NCBI GenBank assembly: GCA_946481275.1
Contig: CAMLMV010000012.1
Span: forward strand, 82,662-146,661
Reading direction: 5' to 3'
DNA: 64,000 bases
DNA from: an uncultured Massilia sp.
Lineage (GTDB): Bacteria > Pseudomonadota > Gammaproteobacteria > Burkholderiales > Burkholderiaceae
In this document: one piece after another, positions 17,502 through 27,678 of the stretch
Numbering within the stretch: the stretch's first letter is position 1
How the letters are laid out: every line of letters begins with the position of its first letter
Notes under the pieces: generated by a model
Database searches by the model: none
What the model saw: the letters and a program-made list of their open reading frames with translations, nothing else
Told to the model about the DNA's origin: nothing
Made by a program: the position numbers and the translations under genes

Positions 17502-18887
17502 TCAGAAGCTGAAGGGCATCCTGACCATCAGCGTGACGTCCGGCGTATCGCGCGTGAGGCCGGCGCCCACCGATACGCTCAGGGTGCGGTTGTTCTTCAG
17601 CCGGTACGAGTAGCCCAGCAGCAGCGTGCCCAGCTGCACGCGCACGGAGCCCGGGATCACGTCGCCGTTCTGGTGCATGCGGCCCACCGAGTTGTGGTCG
17701 TAGCCGATGCTGAACGACGCCCGCTCGTTCAGTGCCAGGCCCATGCCGAAGTTGAAGCCGAACACGTCGCCCGGTTCCACCGTACCCAGCAATTCCTTGC
17801 CGCCGTTCAGCACGGTGCGGTAGACGTTGCCGCGCTTGAAGTTCTTCGTATAGCTGAAGCCGCCGAAGAAAATGGCCGGGTCGGACGGCAGCAGCCACGT
17901 CACGCTCGGCTGCAGGGAATAAAAGCCGGAACCGGTCGGCAGGTCGAGCGGCAGGCCCGTCCCGGTGACGTTCTGGCCCACGCAGCGGGTCTGGCAATCC
18001 GTCACGACCTGGAACGGGTCGCGGCCCGTGCGCGACTTGAAGCGCAGTCCGGCGATGTAGTATGGCGTGTCGACGCCGCCGTCGTTCAGCTGGTAGCGCC
18101 AGCCCAGCTCGATGTCGCCGATGCCCTTGCCGCTCGTCTCGAACGCGCGCTCGGCCGCCGTGCCCGTGAACAGCTCGCGGCTGACGGTCGAATCGCTGCG
18201 GTAGACGTACGGGATCTTCGCTTCCAGTTCCAGGCGGTTGTCGAAGCCGTAGCGGAACGTGGCGGTGGCCGTCGTCGTGTTGCGCTTCACTTCGCGCACG
18301 TCGAGCAGGCCGATCAGCAACGCCGGGATCACCGTGTAGCCGACGAGGGCCACGCGGTTGCTCGACGAATATCCGTACTGGACGGACGGCTCGAACACGA
18401 CTTTGTCCCGCGGCGTCAGCACGCCCGGGGTCTCGAAGATTGGCGCCACTTCCGGCGTGCGCGGCGCGGGCGGGCGGCCGACGGCGTCGCTGCCCGCCTG
18501 CGCCTGGCCGGCACCGCCCGTACCGCGCAGCGGCGCCAGGCGGCCCGGGTACACGGGATCCGCGAACGGGACCGCGAGCCTGGGCGGCGCCTCGATCGGG
18601 CCGGCCTGCGCCGGCGCGTCCGGCTGGGGCGCCGGCAGGTTGCCGGTGCCGCGCATCCGCTCGAGCTGCGACGGGGCCGCCGCCGTCGCGGTGTTCGCCG
18701 GCGGTGCCACGCCGCTCGCGCGCAACTGGCGTTCCAGTTCGTCGACGCGCGCGCGCTGCTCTTCCAGCTGTTGTCGCATGATCTTGAGCTGCTCGAGGAG
18801 GTCAGGACCGGACTGGGCACCGGCCGGGATGGCCGCCAGGGCCACGCTGACACCAATCACGCTGTACAGCGCTGGAATTTTTTGCAT
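17502..18887 (-). CDS. FapF-like coiled-coil outer-membrane beta-barrel, copy A
   Basis: A 461-aa exported protein. It has a signal peptide (1-24, AGA-Q), a heptad-rich coiled coil at about 30-57 (LLEQLKIMRQQLEEQRARVD), a Pro/Ala-rich linker of about 90 residues, and then a barrel from about 155 to the C-terminal Phe (MPFSF). The barrel opens VLTPRDKVVFEPSVQYGYSSS and contains a Cys pair (TDCQTRC). Coiled coil plus barrel matches FapF, the trimeric secretion channel of Pseudomonas functional amyloid. Position after a C39 peptidase and a small secreted protein fits the fapD-E-F order. Some databases mislabel such proteins as transporters. It has a clear paralogue at 24882-26099. Confidence 0.72.
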   Translation of the reverse strand: MQKIPALYSVIGVSVALAAIPAGAQSGPDLLEQLKIMRQQLEEQRARVDELERQLRASGVAPPANTATAAAPSQLERMRGTGNLPAPQPDAPAQAGPIEAPPRLAVPFADPVYPGRLAPLRGTGGAGQAQAGSDAVGRPPAPRTPEVAPIFETPGVLTPRDKVVFEPSVQYGYSSSNRVALVGYTVIPALLIGLLDVREVKRNTTTATATFRYGFDNRLELEAKIPYVYRSDSTVSRELFTGTAAERAFETSGKGIGDIELGWRYQLNDGGVDTPYYIAGLRFKSRTGRDPFQVVTDCQTRCVGQNVTGTGLPLDLPTGSGFYSLQPSVTWLLPSDPAIFFGGFSYTKNFKRGNVYRTVLNGGKELLGTVEPGDVFGFNFGMGLALNERASFSIGYDHNSVGRMHQNGDVIPGSVRVQLGTLLLGYSYRLKNNRTLSVSVGAGLTRDTPDVTLMVRMPFSF

Positions 18888-18911
18888 AAGTTTTCTCCAG
18901 GTAAAAATCCG

Positions 18912-19415
18912 TCACCTGCCGGCGGCGGCGGTATTGAGCGCGTTCGCGAGGCTGGACTGGAAATTCATGGCCTGCAGCAGTCCGCGTGCGTTCACGCTTG
19001 CATTGATGATGGTCTGGTTGTTGATCAACTGGTTGTTCAGGCTGTTCTGGATGACGGTGCCGCCCAGCGTCGTGTCGCCCATCTGGACGTTGAACGTACC
19101 GCCGCCGTTCTGGATCAACCTCACCTGGTTGGCCGTGTCGGCGGTCAGTGCACTGCGGCCGCTCGTGAGCTGGCCGAGGTCGCCCAGTTCCAGCTGGCTG
19201 CGTTCGGCCACGTTGCCGTTGATCGTGACGATGCGCTCGATGCCGAGCGTCACCGCCAGGCCGTTGTCGGTGATGAAGCCACCGCGGTAGTCGTCCAGCG
19301 AGTCCGCCGCGACGGCGTTGTCGCTGCTGAACGGATTGTCCGGGCCCTCGGCGTAGCCGTGCGTCGCGATCGCGGCGCTGGCCAGCACGAGGCCGATCTG
19401 GACGGGTATGCGCAT
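18912..19415 (-). CDS. Small secreted protein in FapE position, copy A
   Basis: A 167-aa protein. A signal peptide (1-22) is followed by a double-glycine motif in SLDDYRGGF (GG at 45-46). The body is rich in Asn, Gln, Ile and Leu with beta-prone stretches (VIQNSLNNQLINNQTIINAS) and ends AAAGR. The paralogue in copy B keeps the RGGF motif, the ERIVT segment and the end. Its position between the C39 peptidase and the FapF-like channel equals fapE. It lies 11 bp after the peptidase gene with an aggaga site. Function is inferred only: secreted minor component or export factor. Confidence 0.7.
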   Translation of the reverse strand: MRIPVQIGLVLASAAIATHGYAEGPDNPFSSDNAVAADSLDDYRGGFITDNGLAVTLGIERIVTINGNVAERSQLELGDLGQLTSGRSALTADTANQVRLIQNGGGTFNVQMGDTTLGGTVIQNSLNNQLINNQTIINASVNARGLLQAMNFQSSLANALNTAAAGR

Positions 19416-19426
19416 GGGGTCTCCTG

Positions 19427-20116
19427 TCAAAAATCGCCCGGACCGAATTTCGGCAGCGTCGTCATGTCGATCGCGGTCCGGGTCACACCCTCGGCCAGGG
19501 GCGCGCGTGGCGCGGCCCGCCAGTCGAGGTCGGCGTTGAACGAAGGCTTGCCGGGCGCGTCGTGGATGACGAACAGCAGCCGGGTCGGCCAGATGGATTC
19601 GAAGTGCTCGCGCGTGATGGAGCGCGTGCCGCTGGACGGATCGCCCAGCAGGATGCGCCCGTCGTCCGCGCCCTTGATCACGACGAAGTGGTTGTAGCCT
19701 TTCTCGGAGATCAGCACGATGGCGGGCAGCCTGCTGTCGAACAGCTTCTGCAACGGCACCTGGAAGCCGTCCGCCTTGTAGCCGATCTTCGCGAGATAGC
19801 GCTGCATGTCCAGCAGCGAAAAGCCTTCGCGCCGGATCTTGGCCTGGTCGCCGATCTCCCACATCGCCTTGAAGGCGGTCGTTTCGCTGATCGGGTAGCC
19901 GTAGTGATAGGTCAGCAGCGTGGCCAGGGCGGCCGAGCCGCAGCTGAAGTCGTATTGCTGGCGCGTCGTCGAGGTGAAGCGCAATTCGCGCATGCTCTTG
20001 ACCGGCACGTCGAAACGGGCGCCGCCCGCGATCGGCAGGTCGGCCGCATTTACGCAGGCAGCGCCCGGCAAGGTGCCCAGCACTGAGCATAGGAGGGGCA
20101 GGGCGCCGTACTTCAT
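19427..20116 (-). CDS. C39-family cysteine peptidase (FapD-like), copy A
   Basis: A 229-aa exported peptidase with signal peptide (1-24). C39 catalytic residues are visible: oxyanion Gln and Cys in RQQYDFSCGSAALATLL (C59), His in GYNHFVVIKG (H143) and Asp in ILLGDPSSG (D159). C39 enzymes usually cut after Gly-Gly leaders; here the enzyme is periplasmic and not fused to an ABC transporter, as in FapD. The start overlaps the stop of the preceding small gene (ATGA at 20113-20116), so translation is coupled. Candidate substrates are the RGG-bearing neighbours (inference). Confidence 0.85.
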   Translation of the reverse strand: MKYGALPLLCSVLGTLPGAACVNAADLPIAGGARFDVPVKSMRELRFTSTTRQQYDFSCGSAALATLLTYHYGYPISETTAFKAMWEIGDQAKIRREGFSLLDMQRYLAKIGYKADGFQVPLQKLFDSRLPAIVLISEKGYNHFVVIKGADDGRILLGDPSSGTRSITREHFESIWPTRLLFVIHDAPGKPSFNADLDWRAAPRAPLAEGVTRTAIDMTTLPKFGPGDF

Positions 20117-20541
20117 TTGAACTGCAGGTTGACGATGGTGGCGTTCTGGATCAGGACGTTTGCGCCGCTGTTCTGGATCACCACCGGTATGCCCGACATG
20201 TTGGCAAACGCCCCGGCATCGATCGTGTTCGTGCCGGTGACGACGTTCACCGCGCTGTTGCCGGTCACGACGCCGCCGAGATTCGCGTTGTTGTTGGTGT
20301 TGAACGTGTCCGTCCCACCGCGCGAATGCTCCAGCTTGCCCAGGTCGGCGGCGGCGCCGAATCCGAGCTTGTCCGGCGCCTCGGCCGTCTTGCCGGCACC
20401 CGTGGCCGGCCTGGCGGCAGGCTGGCTGTCCTGGATGGGAACCGCGAGTTCCGGTCCCGCCCAGGCCGCGGATGCGCAGGCCGCGAGCACAGCGAAGCTG
20501 CACACGCGGTTGCCGACGCTACTCTTGAGTGATGACTGCAT
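20113..20541 (-). CDS. Small secreted protein with RGG and VIQNSG motifs, copy A
   Basis: A 142-aa protein with a signal peptide (cut near AWA-G, 28). A low-complexity Pro/Ala segment follows, then a double-glycine motif in EHSRGGTDT (GG at 75-76). An Asn-rich beta-prone C-terminus ends IQNSGANVLIQNATIVNLQF plus K. The paralogue at 27217-27618 is most similar over the same last 65 residues. It is the first gene after the internal terminator and overlaps the C39 gene. It may be the positional counterpart of FapA or FapB, but homology cannot be shown here. Confidence 0.7.
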   Translation of the reverse strand: MQSSLKSSVGNRVCSFAVLAACASAAWAGPELAVPIQDSQPAARPATGAGKTAEAPDKLGFGAAADLGKLEHSRGGTDTFNTNNNANLGGVVTGNSAVNVVTGTNTIDAGAFANMSGIPVVIQNSGANVLIQNATIVNLQFK

Positions 20542-20562
20542 GCTCTACCCCCGGTTGCATCG

Positions 20563-20592
20563 AAAAACCGCCGTGCCCGAAGGCACGGCGGT
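20563..20592 (-). terminator. Internal terminator/attenuator in locus A
   Basis: On the minus strand an 11-bp perfect GC-rich stem (20567-20577 with 20582-20592) is closed by a TTCG tetraloop and followed by five Ts. It lies 8 bp after the large structural gene stop and before the export genes, so only read-through should express the latter. Confidence 0.93.
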
Positions 20593-20600
20593 CCTTGGCA

Positions 20601-22928
<2,328 letters not shown>

Positions 22929-22962
22929 TCGAGTTCCCCTCTGGGTTTGATGGTTGGTGATG

Positions 22963-22982
22963 GGTCGGCTGTAGCGCCGACC
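22963..22982 (-). ncRNA. 5'-terminal leader stem-loop, locus A
   Basis: On the minus strand a perfect 7-bp stem (ggtcggc / gccgacc) closes a 6-nt loop. Its first base, 22982, is exactly the +1 predicted from the -12 element. It may stabilise the mRNA 5' end. The same geometry occurs in locus B. Confidence 0.75.
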
Positions 22983-22992
22983 TCCAACCCTT

Positions 22993-23008
22993 TGCAGTTT
23001 CAGTGCCA
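22993..23008 (-). promoter_or_regulatory. Sigma-54 (-24/-12) promoter, locus A structural gene
   Basis: The minus strand reads TGGCACTGAAACTGCA, with GG at 23007-23006 and GC at 22995-22994, the required GG-N10-GC spacing. It drives the large secreted-protein gene 65 bp away. Confidence 0.85.
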
Positions 23009-23027
23009 GCCTCACTGCAGAGTTCGC

Positions 23028-23040
23028 TAACCCATTGTTT
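23028..23040 (-). promoter_or_regulatory. IHF-like site upstream of the locus A sigma-54 promoter
   Basis: The minus strand AAACAATGGGTTA fits the IHF consensus WATCAANNNNTTR with one mismatch. It lies about 20 bp upstream of the -24 element, where IHF bending would bring the activator to RNA polymerase. The equivalent site in locus B is a full match. Confidence 0.6.
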
Positions 23041-23163
23041 TTGTTGACTTTGTACGGATCTTCCTACACGACTGTCAGAGAAAATCCGGCACGATTTACC
23101 GAAAATATCGAAAAACTGTTTCACTTCCGGCACAACTCTGTCCACCTACGCGCTGCAACACAC

Positions 23164-23190
23164 AAAAAAAAGTGGACACCTTGTCCACTT
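23164..23190 (-). terminator. Terminator of VpsR-like regulator gene A
   Basis: On the minus strand the perfect 9-bp stem aagtggaca / tgtccactt (23170-23178, 23182-23190) with a 3-nt loop runs into eight Ts. It separates the regulator transcript from the sigma-54 promoter region. Confidence 0.92.
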
Positions 23191-23211
23191 GTGCCACATG
23201 CGGAACATGCG

Positions 23212-24546
23212 TCACTCGCGCATGCCGTGCTTGCTCAGCAAACGGTACATCGTCGTGCGCGATACACCCAGGTCGCGTGCTGCCCGGCTCACGTTGTGGC
23301 CGCTGCGGTCCAGGCATTCGCGCAGCGCGCGCCGCTCGGAGCGCATGCGCGTGTCGTCCAGCGCGGCGGGCGTCGGCGCCATGATCCCGCGCGTCAGTCC
23401 CAGGTCTTCCGGCATGATCAGGCGTCCATCCGACATGACCAGTGCCCGCCGCACCCGGTTGATCAGTTCGCGCACATTGCCCGGCCAGTCGTGGTCGAGG
23501 ATCGCCTCGATCGCCCGGTTGGAGAACCCCTTCAGGCGCGGCGATTTTTCGCTCGCGTACATGTGGAAGAAGTGCTCGGCCAGCGTGACGAGGTCGTCGC
23601 GTCGTTCGCGCAGCGGCGGCACGGTCACGGGGAGCACGGCGAGGCGGTAGTACAGGTCTTCGCGGAAGGCGCCGCTGGCGACGGCCTGCTGCAGTTGGAC
23701 GTGCGACGCGGCGATGACGCGCACGTCCACCCGGATGTTGCGCGTACTGCCCAGGCGGCAGATCGTCTTCTCCTGCAGGAAGCGCAGCAAATTGGCCTGC
23801 AGGTCCTTCGGCAGGTCGCCGATCTCGTCGAGGAACAGGGTGCCCCCGTCCGCCGATTCGATCAGGCCCGCCTGGCCGCGCGTGGCGCCCGTGAAGGCCC
23901 CGCGTTCGTACCCGAACAGCTCGGAGTGGATCAGGCTCGGCGCGATGGCGCCGCAGTTGATGGGGACGAATGGCCCCGCGGCACGGTCCGATTGCGCGTG
24001 GATCGCCTGGGCCGTGAGCTCCTTGCCGCTGCCGCTTTCGCCCCAGATCAGTACGGGTGCCGCCACCTTGGCGACGCGCGACACCTGCGCGCGCAGGCGC
24101 GCGATCGCATCGCAGCCGCCGATCAGCGGCGATGCGGGATCGTCGTGGGCGTCGTTGGCGCTGGGCCGCCTGCGCAGCATCGCCCAGCCGTGCGCATGGC
24201 CGAGCGTATGGGCCAGCCGGACCGGATCGACGGGGGCCGTGTGGTAATCGCACAGGTGCTCCACGACGAGGTCGCGGCAGGGCGCGGATTCGAGATCGCG
24301 CGGGTTGAACACGCCCACCCACTGCACCTGGCTGTGGCGGCGCAGGAAGGTGTCCACTTCGGCCGGCCGGTGCTGCTCGCGGTCGTGCATGAGCAGGCCG
24401 ACCAGGTAACGGTCGTTACGCAGTTCGCGCCCGGCATCGCCGAGACTGCTGACACTGCGGATCTCCCAGTCGTGCATTGCCTCGTCGAGCAGGGCGCGCG
24501 CACCCTTGTCGTCGGGGGCAATGCACAGCAGGCGCTTTCGGGTCAT
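23212..24546 (-). CDS. VpsR-like sigma-54-dependent activator, copy A
   Basis: A 444-aa enhancer-binding protein. The N-terminal 1-130 looks like a receiver-type VpsR domain without a clear phospho-acceptor site. The AAA+ domain (about 140-380) has Walker A GESGSGKE (169-176), the sigma-54 contact loop GAFTGA (216-221) and Walker B GTLFLDE (235-241), all intact. The C-terminal Fis-type HTH reads HNVSRAARDLGVSRTTMYRLL. VpsR-type proteins commonly respond to c-di-GMP and switch on matrix genes. It lies directly upstream of the sigma-54 promoter it probably controls. The ATG at 24546 has a GGAGG site; upstream ATGs lack one. Confidence 0.88.
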   Translation of the reverse strand: MTRKRLLCIAPDDKGARALLDEAMHDWEIRSVSSLGDAGRELRNDRYLVGLLMHDREQHRPAEVDTFLRRHSQVQWVGVFNPRDLESAPCRDLVVEHLCDYHTAPVDPVRLAHTLGHAHGWAMLRRRPSANDAHDDPASPLIGGCDAIARLRAQVSRVAKVAAPVLIWGESGSGKELTAQAIHAQSDRAAGPFVPINCGAIAPSLIHSELFGYERGAFTGATRGQAGLIESADGGTLFLDEIGDLPKDLQANLLRFLQEKTICRLGSTRNIRVDVRVIAASHVQLQQAVASGAFREDLYYRLAVLPVTVPPLRERRDDLVTLAEHFFHMYASEKSPRLKGFSNRAIEAILDHDWPGNVRELINRVRRALVMSDGRLIMPEDLGLTRGIMAPTPAALDDTRMRSERRALRECLDRSGHNVSRAARDLGVSRTTMYRLLSKHGMRE

Positions 24547-24881
24547 CCATCCTCCATCGGGTAATCGGCCGGTCCTCGCAACGGCGGCAGACGAATGGGC
24601 ACCGGCATCATTTCTTGACAAGTGTAACTGGGTGTAACCGAGACTGTTGTTCTGTAGCTTGTTAGCAATTTCTTATTATCAGTTGATCTTTGTTTAACAT
24701 TATGCCGCGTGTGAAATATTCGTGGCGGACGATAGGATAACGACCGGCAGTTACAATTTGTGACAATCGTGTAACCGATTCTCGTCATGGTCAAGGAAAT
24801 AACGGTCAACGTGTGGCTTTTTGCCGATTGCGGGAGGGGAATCCCCCATCGCTGGGGGGAGCTTGCGGAGATTGATGTTGT
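24547..24881. promoter_or_regulatory. AT-rich control region of regulator A with TGTAAC repeats
   Basis: This 335-bp gap separates the two loci. It is markedly AT-richer than its surroundings (24600-24800). TGTAAC occurs at 24623-24628 and 24633-24638, exactly 10 bp apart, and at 24770-24775, with the inverted GTTACA at 24750-24755. These look like operator half-sites. A short hairpin (ccccca / tggggg, 24843-24858) lies 24 bp after the copy B FapF-like stop but has no T-run, so it is only a weak terminator candidate. No ORF is credible here. Confidence 0.6.
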
Positions 24882-26099
24882 TCAGAAGCCGAACGGCATG
24901 CGGACCGTGAGGGTCACGTCGGGCGTGTCGCGCGTGAGACCGGCGCCGACGGACACGTTCACGGTGCGGTGCGCGTCGATCCGGTACGATGCGCCGACCA
25001 GCAGGGTGCCCAGCTGGACGCGCACCGAACCGGGGATGACCTGGCCGTTCTGGCGCGTGCGATCCACGGCGCTGTGGTCGTAACCGAAGCTCAGCGACGC
25101 CTTGTCGTTCAGGGCAAGGCCCATGCCGAGATTGAAGCCGAGCACGTCGCCCGCCTTGATGTCGCCCAGCGGTTCGCGCTGGCCGGCGAGGACCGTGCGG
25201 TAGACGTCGCGGCGCCGGAAGTTCTTCGTATAGCTGATGCTGCCGAAGAACACGGCCGGATCGGATGGCAGCAGCCACGTCAGGCTGGGCTGCAGCGAGC
25301 GGAATCCGGACCCGGTGGGCAAGGACAGCGGCAGCCCCGTGCCGGTGACGTTCTGGCCCACGCAGCGCGTCTGGCAATCGGTCACGACCTGGAACGGGTC
25401 GCGGCCCGTGCGCGATTTATAGCGCAGCCCCCCGATGACGTAAGCGCTGTCGGGCCCGCCCCGGTTGAGCTGCACGCGCGCGGCCGCTTCCACGTCGCCG
25501 ATGGCCTTGCCGCTCGTGTCGAACGCCCGTTCCGCCGCCGTGCCCGTGAAGATCTCGCGGCTGACGGTCGAGTCGGAGCGGTAGACGTATGGCACCTTCG
25601 CCTCCAGCTCGAAGCGGTTGCCGACGCCGTAGCGGAGGGTGACGGCCGCCGTCGTCGTGTTGCGCTTCACTTCGCGTACGTCCAGCAGGCCGATCAGCAG
25701 CGCCGGGATCACCGTGTAGCCGACCAGCGCCACCCGGTTGCTGGACGAGTAGCCGTACTGGATCGACGGCTCGACCACGACGCGGCCGCGCGGCGTCAGC
25801 ACGCCCGGGCTGTCGAAGATCGGCGCGACCTCCGGGGCCCGCGCGGCCGCCTGCGGCACGGGCCCCACCGCACCCGGGGGCGGCGCTGCGTCGGCGGCCG
25901 CGCCTTTGCCGCGCAGGTCGTCGAGCCGGGCCGCGCCGAGTTGCCGTTCCAGGGCGTCGATGCGGGCCCGCTGCTGGTCGAGTTGCTGCCGCATGGTCTT
26001 CACGGCTTCGATGAGTTGCGCCTGCTGCGCTGCCGCCGGCATGCAGGTCATGATGAGGCCAAGGCCGATCGCGCCGGGTAGCGCGGGAAACATTTGCAT
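24882..26099 (-). CDS. FapF-like coiled-coil outer-membrane beta-barrel, copy B
   Basis: A 405-aa paralogue of the protein at 17502-18887. It has a signal peptide (1-24), a coiled coil at about 28-55 (MRQQLDQQRARIDALERQL) and a shorter Pro/Ala linker. The barrel is strongly conserved, with the same VLTPRGRVVVEPSIQYGYSS opening, TDCQTRC Cys pair and terminal MPFGF. The linker is about 50 residues shorter than in copy A. A second ATG two codons in is possible. It is the last gene of locus B. The role proposed is outer-membrane export of the locus B low-complexity protein. Confidence 0.72.
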   Translation of the reverse strand: MQMFPALPGAIGLGLIMTCMPAAAQQAQLIEAVKTMRQQLDQQRARIDALERQLGAARLDDLRGKGAAADAAPPPGAVGPVPQAAARAPEVAPIFDSPGVLTPRGRVVVEPSIQYGYSSSNRVALVGYTVIPALLIGLLDVREVKRNTTTAAVTLRYGVGNRFELEAKVPYVYRSDSTVSREIFTGTAAERAFDTSGKAIGDVEAAARVQLNRGGPDSAYVIGGLRYKSRTGRDPFQVVTDCQTRCVGQNVTGTGLPLSLPTGSGFRSLQPSLTWLLPSDPAVFFGSISYTKNFRRRDVYRTVLAGQREPLGDIKAGDVLGFNLGMGLALNDKASLSFGYDHSAVDRTRQNGQVIPGSVRVQLGTLLVGASYRIDAHRTVNVSVGAGLTRDTPDVTLTVRMPFGF

Positions 26100-26124
26100 G
26101 GTGATGGGCTCCGCACTGAAGCCG

Positions 26125-26547
26125 CTACCTGCCGGCAGCAGCAGCGTTGATGGCAGTCGCCAGCGTCGACTGGAAGTGCATGGCCTGCAAGAGGCCGTGC
26201 GCGGCGACGCTGGCATGGATGATGGTGGCCGTGCCGATCGCCCGGTCGTTCAGATTGTTCTGGACCACGGTGGCAAGGCTGTTTCCGACCGGTGCCGTCT
26301 GCCCCGAGACGAGCCGGCCGAGGTCACCGAGCCGCAGTTCGCTGCGGGCGACGACCTGGCGGTCCACCGTCACGATGCGTTCGATGCCGAGCGACACGAC
26401 GACGCCCGACGCGGTCGTGAAGCCGCCGCGGGCGCTGTCGAGTTCGGCGGGGCCGACCGCCGTGGCCGCCGCAAACGGGTTTGGTGGCGGCGCCGCGCGG
26501 ACGGGTGCGACGGCGAACAGCAGCACGAGGATGAGGGGCACGCGCAT
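26125..26547 (-). CDS. Small secreted protein in FapE position, copy B
   Basis: A 140-aa paralogue of the 18912-19415 product. The signal peptide is 1-18 (VRA-A). The motif ELDSARGGF (GG at 41-42) and the segments GIERIVTVD, GLLQAMHFQS and the end AAAAGR are shared. It is 27 aa shorter and lacks much of the Asn/Gln-rich middle seen in copy A, so the beta-prone region has diverged. It is preceded by a ggaga site 10 bp after the C39 gene. Function is inferred only from context. Confidence 0.68.
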   Translation of the reverse strand: MRVPLILVLLFAVAPVRAAPPPNPFAAATAVGPAELDSARGGFTTASGVVVSLGIERIVTVDRQVVARSELRLGDLGRLVSGQTAPVGNSLATVVQNNLNDRAIGTATIIHASVAAHGLLQAMHFQSTLATAINAAAAGR

Positions 26548-26557
26548 GGGGTCTCCT

Positions 26558-27220
26558 TCAGAAATCGCCGGGGCCGAACTTGGGCAGGTCGACGCCACCC
26601 CGGGCCGTGCGCGCCACCGCGTCCGCCAGGGGCGCATGCGGCGCCGCGCGCCAGTCGTCGGCCAGGTTGAAGCGCGGCTCGCCGGGCGCCGTGTGGATCA
26701 CGAACAGCAGCCGGGTCGGCCATACCGCTTCGAAGCGCGCGCGCGGCAGCGACCGGGTTCCGCCGGACGGATCGCCCAGCAGCACGCGGCCCGCCTCGAA
26801 TCCCTTGATGACGACGAAGTGGTTGTAGCCCTGTTCCGTGATCAGGACGATGGCCGGCAACCCGGCCTCGACGAGCTTGTCGAGCGGCAGCCGGAAGCCG
26901 TCCGCCAGGAAGCCGTTCGCCGCGAGGTAGCGCTGCATGTCGAGCAGCGAAAAGCCTTCGCGCCGGATCCTGTCCTGGTCGCCCTGCGCCCACATCGCCG
27001 CGAACACGGTGCTCTCGCTGACCGTGAAGCCATAATGATGGGTCAGCAGCGTGGCCAGGGCGGCCGAGCCGCAGCTGAAGTCGTACTGCTGGCGCAGGGT
27101 CGACGCGAAGCGCAGCGCCTGCATGCTGTGCACGGGTACGGTGAAGGCGCCGCCCGCGACCGGCACATTGGCCGCGTGGGCGGTCCCGGCCGCCAGCAGG
27201 GAAACGAGCAGACGCCTCAT
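26558..27220 (-). CDS. C39-family cysteine peptidase (FapD-like), copy B
   Basis: A 220-aa exported peptidase with signal peptide (1-16, AHA-A). Catalytic residues are C50 (RQQYDFSCGSAALATLL), H134 (GYNHFVVIKG) and D150 (VLLGDPSGG), all intact. It is strongly similar to copy A across the domain and ends with the same LPKFGPGDF. The start codon overlaps the stop of the upstream small gene (ATGA at 27217-27220), so coupling is conserved in both loci. It probably processes secreted partners in the periplasm (inference). Confidence 0.85.
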   Translation of the reverse strand: MRRLLVSLLAAGTAHAANVPVAGGAFTVPVHSMQALRFASTLRQQYDFSCGSAALATLLTHHYGFTVSESTVFAAMWAQGDQDRIRREGFSLLDMQRYLAANGFLADGFRLPLDKLVEAGLPAIVLITEQGYNHFVVIKGFEAGRVLLGDPSGGTRSLPRARFEAVWPTRLLFVIHTAPGEPRFNLADDWRAAPHAPLADAVARTARGGVDLPKFGPGDF

Positions 27221-27618
27221 TTGAATTGCAGGTTGATAATGGTGGCGTTCTGGATCAGCACGTTCGTCCCGCTGTTCTGGATGACGACGGGGATGCCGGC
27301 CATGTGCGCGAACGAGCCGGCATCGATGCTGTTGGCGCCGGTGGCGACGTTGACGGCCGTGTTCGCGGCCACCGCGCCGTCGATGCGCGCGTCATTGCGG
27401 GTGTCGGTGCCGCCGCGCTGGCGCGCCAGCAGCCCGTCCTGCCTGGCGGCCTGGGTCCCGGCCTGCCCTGCAATTGCGTTCGCGGGCCGGAACAGTGCGC
27501 GGGCGGCGGCGCGGGTGGCGGCGTCCGCGTCGGGACCGGCCCAGGCCGCCGAGGCGAACGGCGCGAGCACGGCGATGCCGCACGCGCGCACGATGAAAGC
27601 TTGAATGATTCGATGCAT
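27217..27618 (-). CDS. Small secreted protein with RGG and VIQNSG motifs, copy B
   Basis: A 133-aa paralogue of the 20113-20541 product. The signal peptide ends AWA-G (28). The double-glycine motif is LARQRGGTDT (GG at 69-70), and the C-terminus ends IQNSGTNVLIQNATIINLQF plus K. The N-terminal mature part is Ala/Arg-rich and unlike copy A, while the segment from RGG to the end is closely conserved. This pattern fits a cleaved pro-region followed by the working peptide (inference). It overlaps the C39 gene by 4 bp. Confidence 0.7.
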   Translation of the reverse strand: MHRIIQAFIVRACGIAVLAPFASAAWAGPDADAATRAAARALFRPANAIAGQAGTQAARQDGLLARQRGGTDTRNDARIDGAVAANTAVNVATGANSIDAGSFAHMAGIPVVIQNSGTNVLIQNATIINLQFK

Positions 27619-27635
27619 GCTCGACTCCGGTCATG

Positions 27636-27666
27636 AAAAAACTGCCGCGCCGGCGGGCACGGCAGT
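27636..27666 (-). terminator. Internal terminator/attenuator in locus B
   Basis: On the minus strand an 11-bp stem with one G-U pair (27641-27651 with 27656-27666) and a 4-nt loop is followed by six Ts. It sits at the same place as in locus A, 12 bp after the structural gene and before the export genes. Confidence 0.9.
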
Positions 27667-27678
27667 CGCACGGCGCGT

